Positions 62,673 through 64,000 of a DNA stretch of 64,000 nucleotides are shown in pieces; the first letter of the stretch is position 1; the number at the start of each line of letters is the position of its first letter. The translations under genes and the position numbers were made by a program. The stretch covers positions 186,001 through 250,000 of the forward strand of contig CALHYE010000002.1 of the NCBI GenBank assembly GCA_938040735.1, written 5' to 3'. The notes under the pieces are model-generated. The model saw nothing but the letters and a program-made list of their open reading frames with translations, did no database searches and was not told the origin of the DNA. The DNA is from an uncultured Bellilinea sp. Its GTDB lineage: Bacteria > Chloroflexota > Anaerolineae > Anaerolineales > Anaerolineaceae.

Positions 62673-63311
62673 ATGATGAAAATTTGGGATATTTCCTTAA
62701 CCATTTCACCGAATCTGCCTACGTGGCCGGGCGATCCAAAAGCGGTGATTGAGCGGGTAAGCGCGATTGCCAGCGGAGCAAATGCCAATGTCTCCCGGAT
62801 GGATATGGGGGTGCATACGGGCACGCATGTTGACGCGCCTCTGCATTTTATTGACGGCACCAGTTCGGTAGATGCGATGAATCTGGAGGTGTTGATTGGA
62901 CCGGCCAGGGTAGTCCAGGTAGGGGATGAAGTAAATGTGATTACCCGCGAAGTTCTGGAGAGTTTGGAAATTCCCGCCGGCACAAGCCGGATTTTGTTCA
63001 AAACCCGCAATTCGCAGTACTGGGCCAATCAGGTGCGGGAGTTTAAGACCGATTTTGTGGGGATTGATGAAAGCGGCTCAAAATATTTGGTTGAGAAAGG
63101 CATTCGCCTGGTCGGGGTGGATTATTTGTCGGTTGCGCCGTATAAACAATCCCGTCCGACCCACCAAATTTTGTTGGGTGTAAATATGGTGATTATAGAA
63201 GGGCTTGATCTTTCTGCAGTGCAGCCGGGTGAATATCAATTGATCTGCCTGCCGTTGAAAATTGGGGGCAGTGACGGCGCACCGGCGCGAGCCGTGTTGA
63301 TCCGCGAGTGA
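62673..63311 (+). CDS. cyclase/kynurenine formamidase-like metal hydrolase
   Basis: A 212-residue hydrolase of the cyclase family. The Zn/Mn motif VHTGTHVDAPLHF (H-x-G-T-H-x-D-x-P-x-H) is present, and the opening DISLTISPNLPTWPGDP is typical; a later His lies in RPTHQILLG. Members hydrolyse N-formylkynurenine, isatin or cyclic amides; substrate here is unknown. GAGGAGG precedes the start. It lies 14 bp after the second CapA-like gene and may be co-transcribed. Confidence 0.88.
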   Translation: MMKIWDISLTISPNLPTWPGDPKAVIERVSAIASGANANVSRMDMGVHTGTHVDAPLHFIDGTSSVDAMNLEVLIGPARVVQVGDEVNVITREVLESLEIPAGTSRILFKTRNSQYWANQVREFKTDFVGIDESGSKYLVEKGIRLVGVDYLSVAPYKQSRPTHQILLGVNMVIIEGLDLSAVQPGEYQLICLPLKIGGSDGAPARAVLIRE

Positions 63312-63322
63312 GCTTACTGGCT

Positions 63323-64000
63323 TTAGCCCGGGGTGATCAGCGTATAACCGCCGTCAATCACGATGACCTGCCCGCGTATCATAAAAGCATCCGGGCTGCA
63401 TAAAAAGGCAACCAATCTGGCAACATCCTCCGGCTGAACCAGCCGCCCGGCAGGGGTGTTTTCAATCGCACGGGGAATGACCTGCGGATTGGAGAGCGAG
63501 GCAAAATGTTTGAGCGCATCGGTTTCTACAAGAGAGGGTGAAACGGCATTCACAACAATATTCAATGGCGCTAATTCCACTGCCAGATAACGAGTCAGGG
63601 CTTCTAATGCGGCTTTGGAAGCCCCAACTGCAACATAATCCGGCAAAACGCGATGGCTGCCCGGCGAGGAAATTGCCACTATAAACCCGCCGCCTCTCTT
63701 TTGCATGAGCGGTGCAGCCCGTTGGGCAGCAAAAAGAAAGGCGCGGGCATTGACATTCATGGTGTGGTCCCAACCGGTTTCTTTTTGCTGGAGCGCTGGA
63801 CGGTTAAAACCAGAGGCGGCGTTGCTGATAAAGATATCCAATCCGCCAAATTGTTGTTCGACAGTATCAAACAAGCGGTGAATATCCTCGATTTTTCCGA
63901 CATTGGCTCGGAAAATCTCTGCCCGGCGTCCCATCTGGCGGATTTGTTGGGCAACTTCTTCAGCAGGAGCTTGATTGCGGACAAAATTAATCACTACATC
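63323..64000 (-). CDS. fabL: enoyl-ACP reductase FabL-like SDR (5' end outside the window)
   Basis: The reading frame runs off the window end; the visible 226 residues lack the N-terminal dinucleotide loop but start with a DVVINFVRNQ-type strand. The short-chain dehydrogenase fold has SNAASGFNRP, MNVNARAFLFAAQ, and the catalytic SSPGSHRVLPDYVAVGASK. There the Tyr and Lys are separated by six residues (Y-x6-K), as in FabL of Bacillus rather than the usual Y-x3-K. The late AGRLVQPEDVARLVAFLCSP and MIRGQVIVIDGG also match FabL. It would carry out the last reduction in fatty acid elongation. Confidence 0.85.
   Translation of the reverse strand, partial: DVVINFVRNQAPAEEVAQQIRQMGRRAEIFRANVGKIEDIHRLFDTVEQQFGGLDIFISNAASGFNRPALQQKETGWDHTMNVNARAFLFAAQRAAPLMQKRGGGFIVAISSPGSHRVLPDYVAVGASKAALEALTRYLAVELAPLNIVVNAVSPSLVETDALKHFASLSNPQVIPRAIENTPAGRLVQPEDVARLVAFLCSPDAFMIRGQVIVIDGGYTLITPG

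Noticed and set aside
1-64000. CRISPR arrays, tRNA or rRNA genes, insertion sequences, phage genes
   Set aside because: No regularly spaced repeats, cloverleaf-like segments, transposase or integrase motifs were seen, and intergenic gaps are all under about 175 bp. A covariance-model tRNA scan was not possible here.

Overview
The window reads as a chromosomal core segment of a bacterium of the phylum Chloroflexota, most likely class Anaerolineae. This is inferred from gene content: many lipoproteins with a lipobox followed by a Thr/Pro-rich linker, a serine hydroxymethyltransferase fused to a glycine-cleavage T protein, a FabL-type reductase, a LipM-type octanoyltransferase and many GH13/GH57 alpha-glucan enzymes. 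No rRNA, tRNA, CRISPR array, insertion sequence or phage gene was seen. Coding density is very high: no gap exceeds about 175 bp, and many genes overlap by ATGA or TTGA.

Layout. 1-5.5 kb: the end of a polytopic membrane protein, cytidylate kinase, a PAS histidine kinase, a receiver-kinase hybrid and a secernin-type C69 peptidase. 5.5-16.2 kb: a 1113-residue membrane sensor kinase, then rpoC (without rpoB), a strong terminator, and a type IIA topoisomerase A subunit with a basic AT-hook-like tail. 16.2-21.3 kb (mostly minus strand): a three-gene set (SanA-like, HD phosphohydrolase, GH25-like barrel plus SnoaL-like domain), an orphan PhnD-like lipoprotein, a DUF4230 protein and LipM.

21.4-35.2 kb is the metabolic centre. 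A ROK regulator with a near-consensus promoter is followed by a sugar-binding lipoprotein, two MalF/MalG-type permeases, a cytoplasmic neopullulanase-like GH13, a GH13 lipoprotein, a membrane glycosyltransferase fused to a beta-propeller, and a GH57 lipoprotein ending at a strong hairpin. This looks like a complete alpha-glucan capture, import and degradation unit, except that no ABC ATPase is present. Two further GH13-type proteins lie at 51.3 and 53.5 kb, one of them an unusual 1154-residue form.

35.3-64 kb: a TGS-uridine kinase, an aminotransferase, the GlyA-GcvT fusion (with a good promoter and a 12-bp palindrome), a lipase, an M29 aminopeptidase, a membrane-anchored subtilase, an ECF sigma/DegV/small membrane protein operon, glutaredoxin and HEPN-like genes, DUF4870, fmt-panE-GH13, CBS and pterin dehydratase genes, the giant GH13, an AlkZ-related protein, a thiolase, two tandem CapA-like lipoproteins, a cyclase-family hydrolase and a 5'-truncated fabL.

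The most interesting signals are: the propeller-fused glycosyltransferase inside the glucan operon; the giant GH13 protein; the coiled-coil insertion in RpoC and its separation from rpoB; the AT-hook tail on the topoisomerase; the three-part GlyA-linker-GcvT fusion; small upstream ORFs before three major transcription units; and recurring -10 elements placed so close to start codons that leaderless mRNAs are likely. All functions are inferred from sequence motifs; no database search was run.
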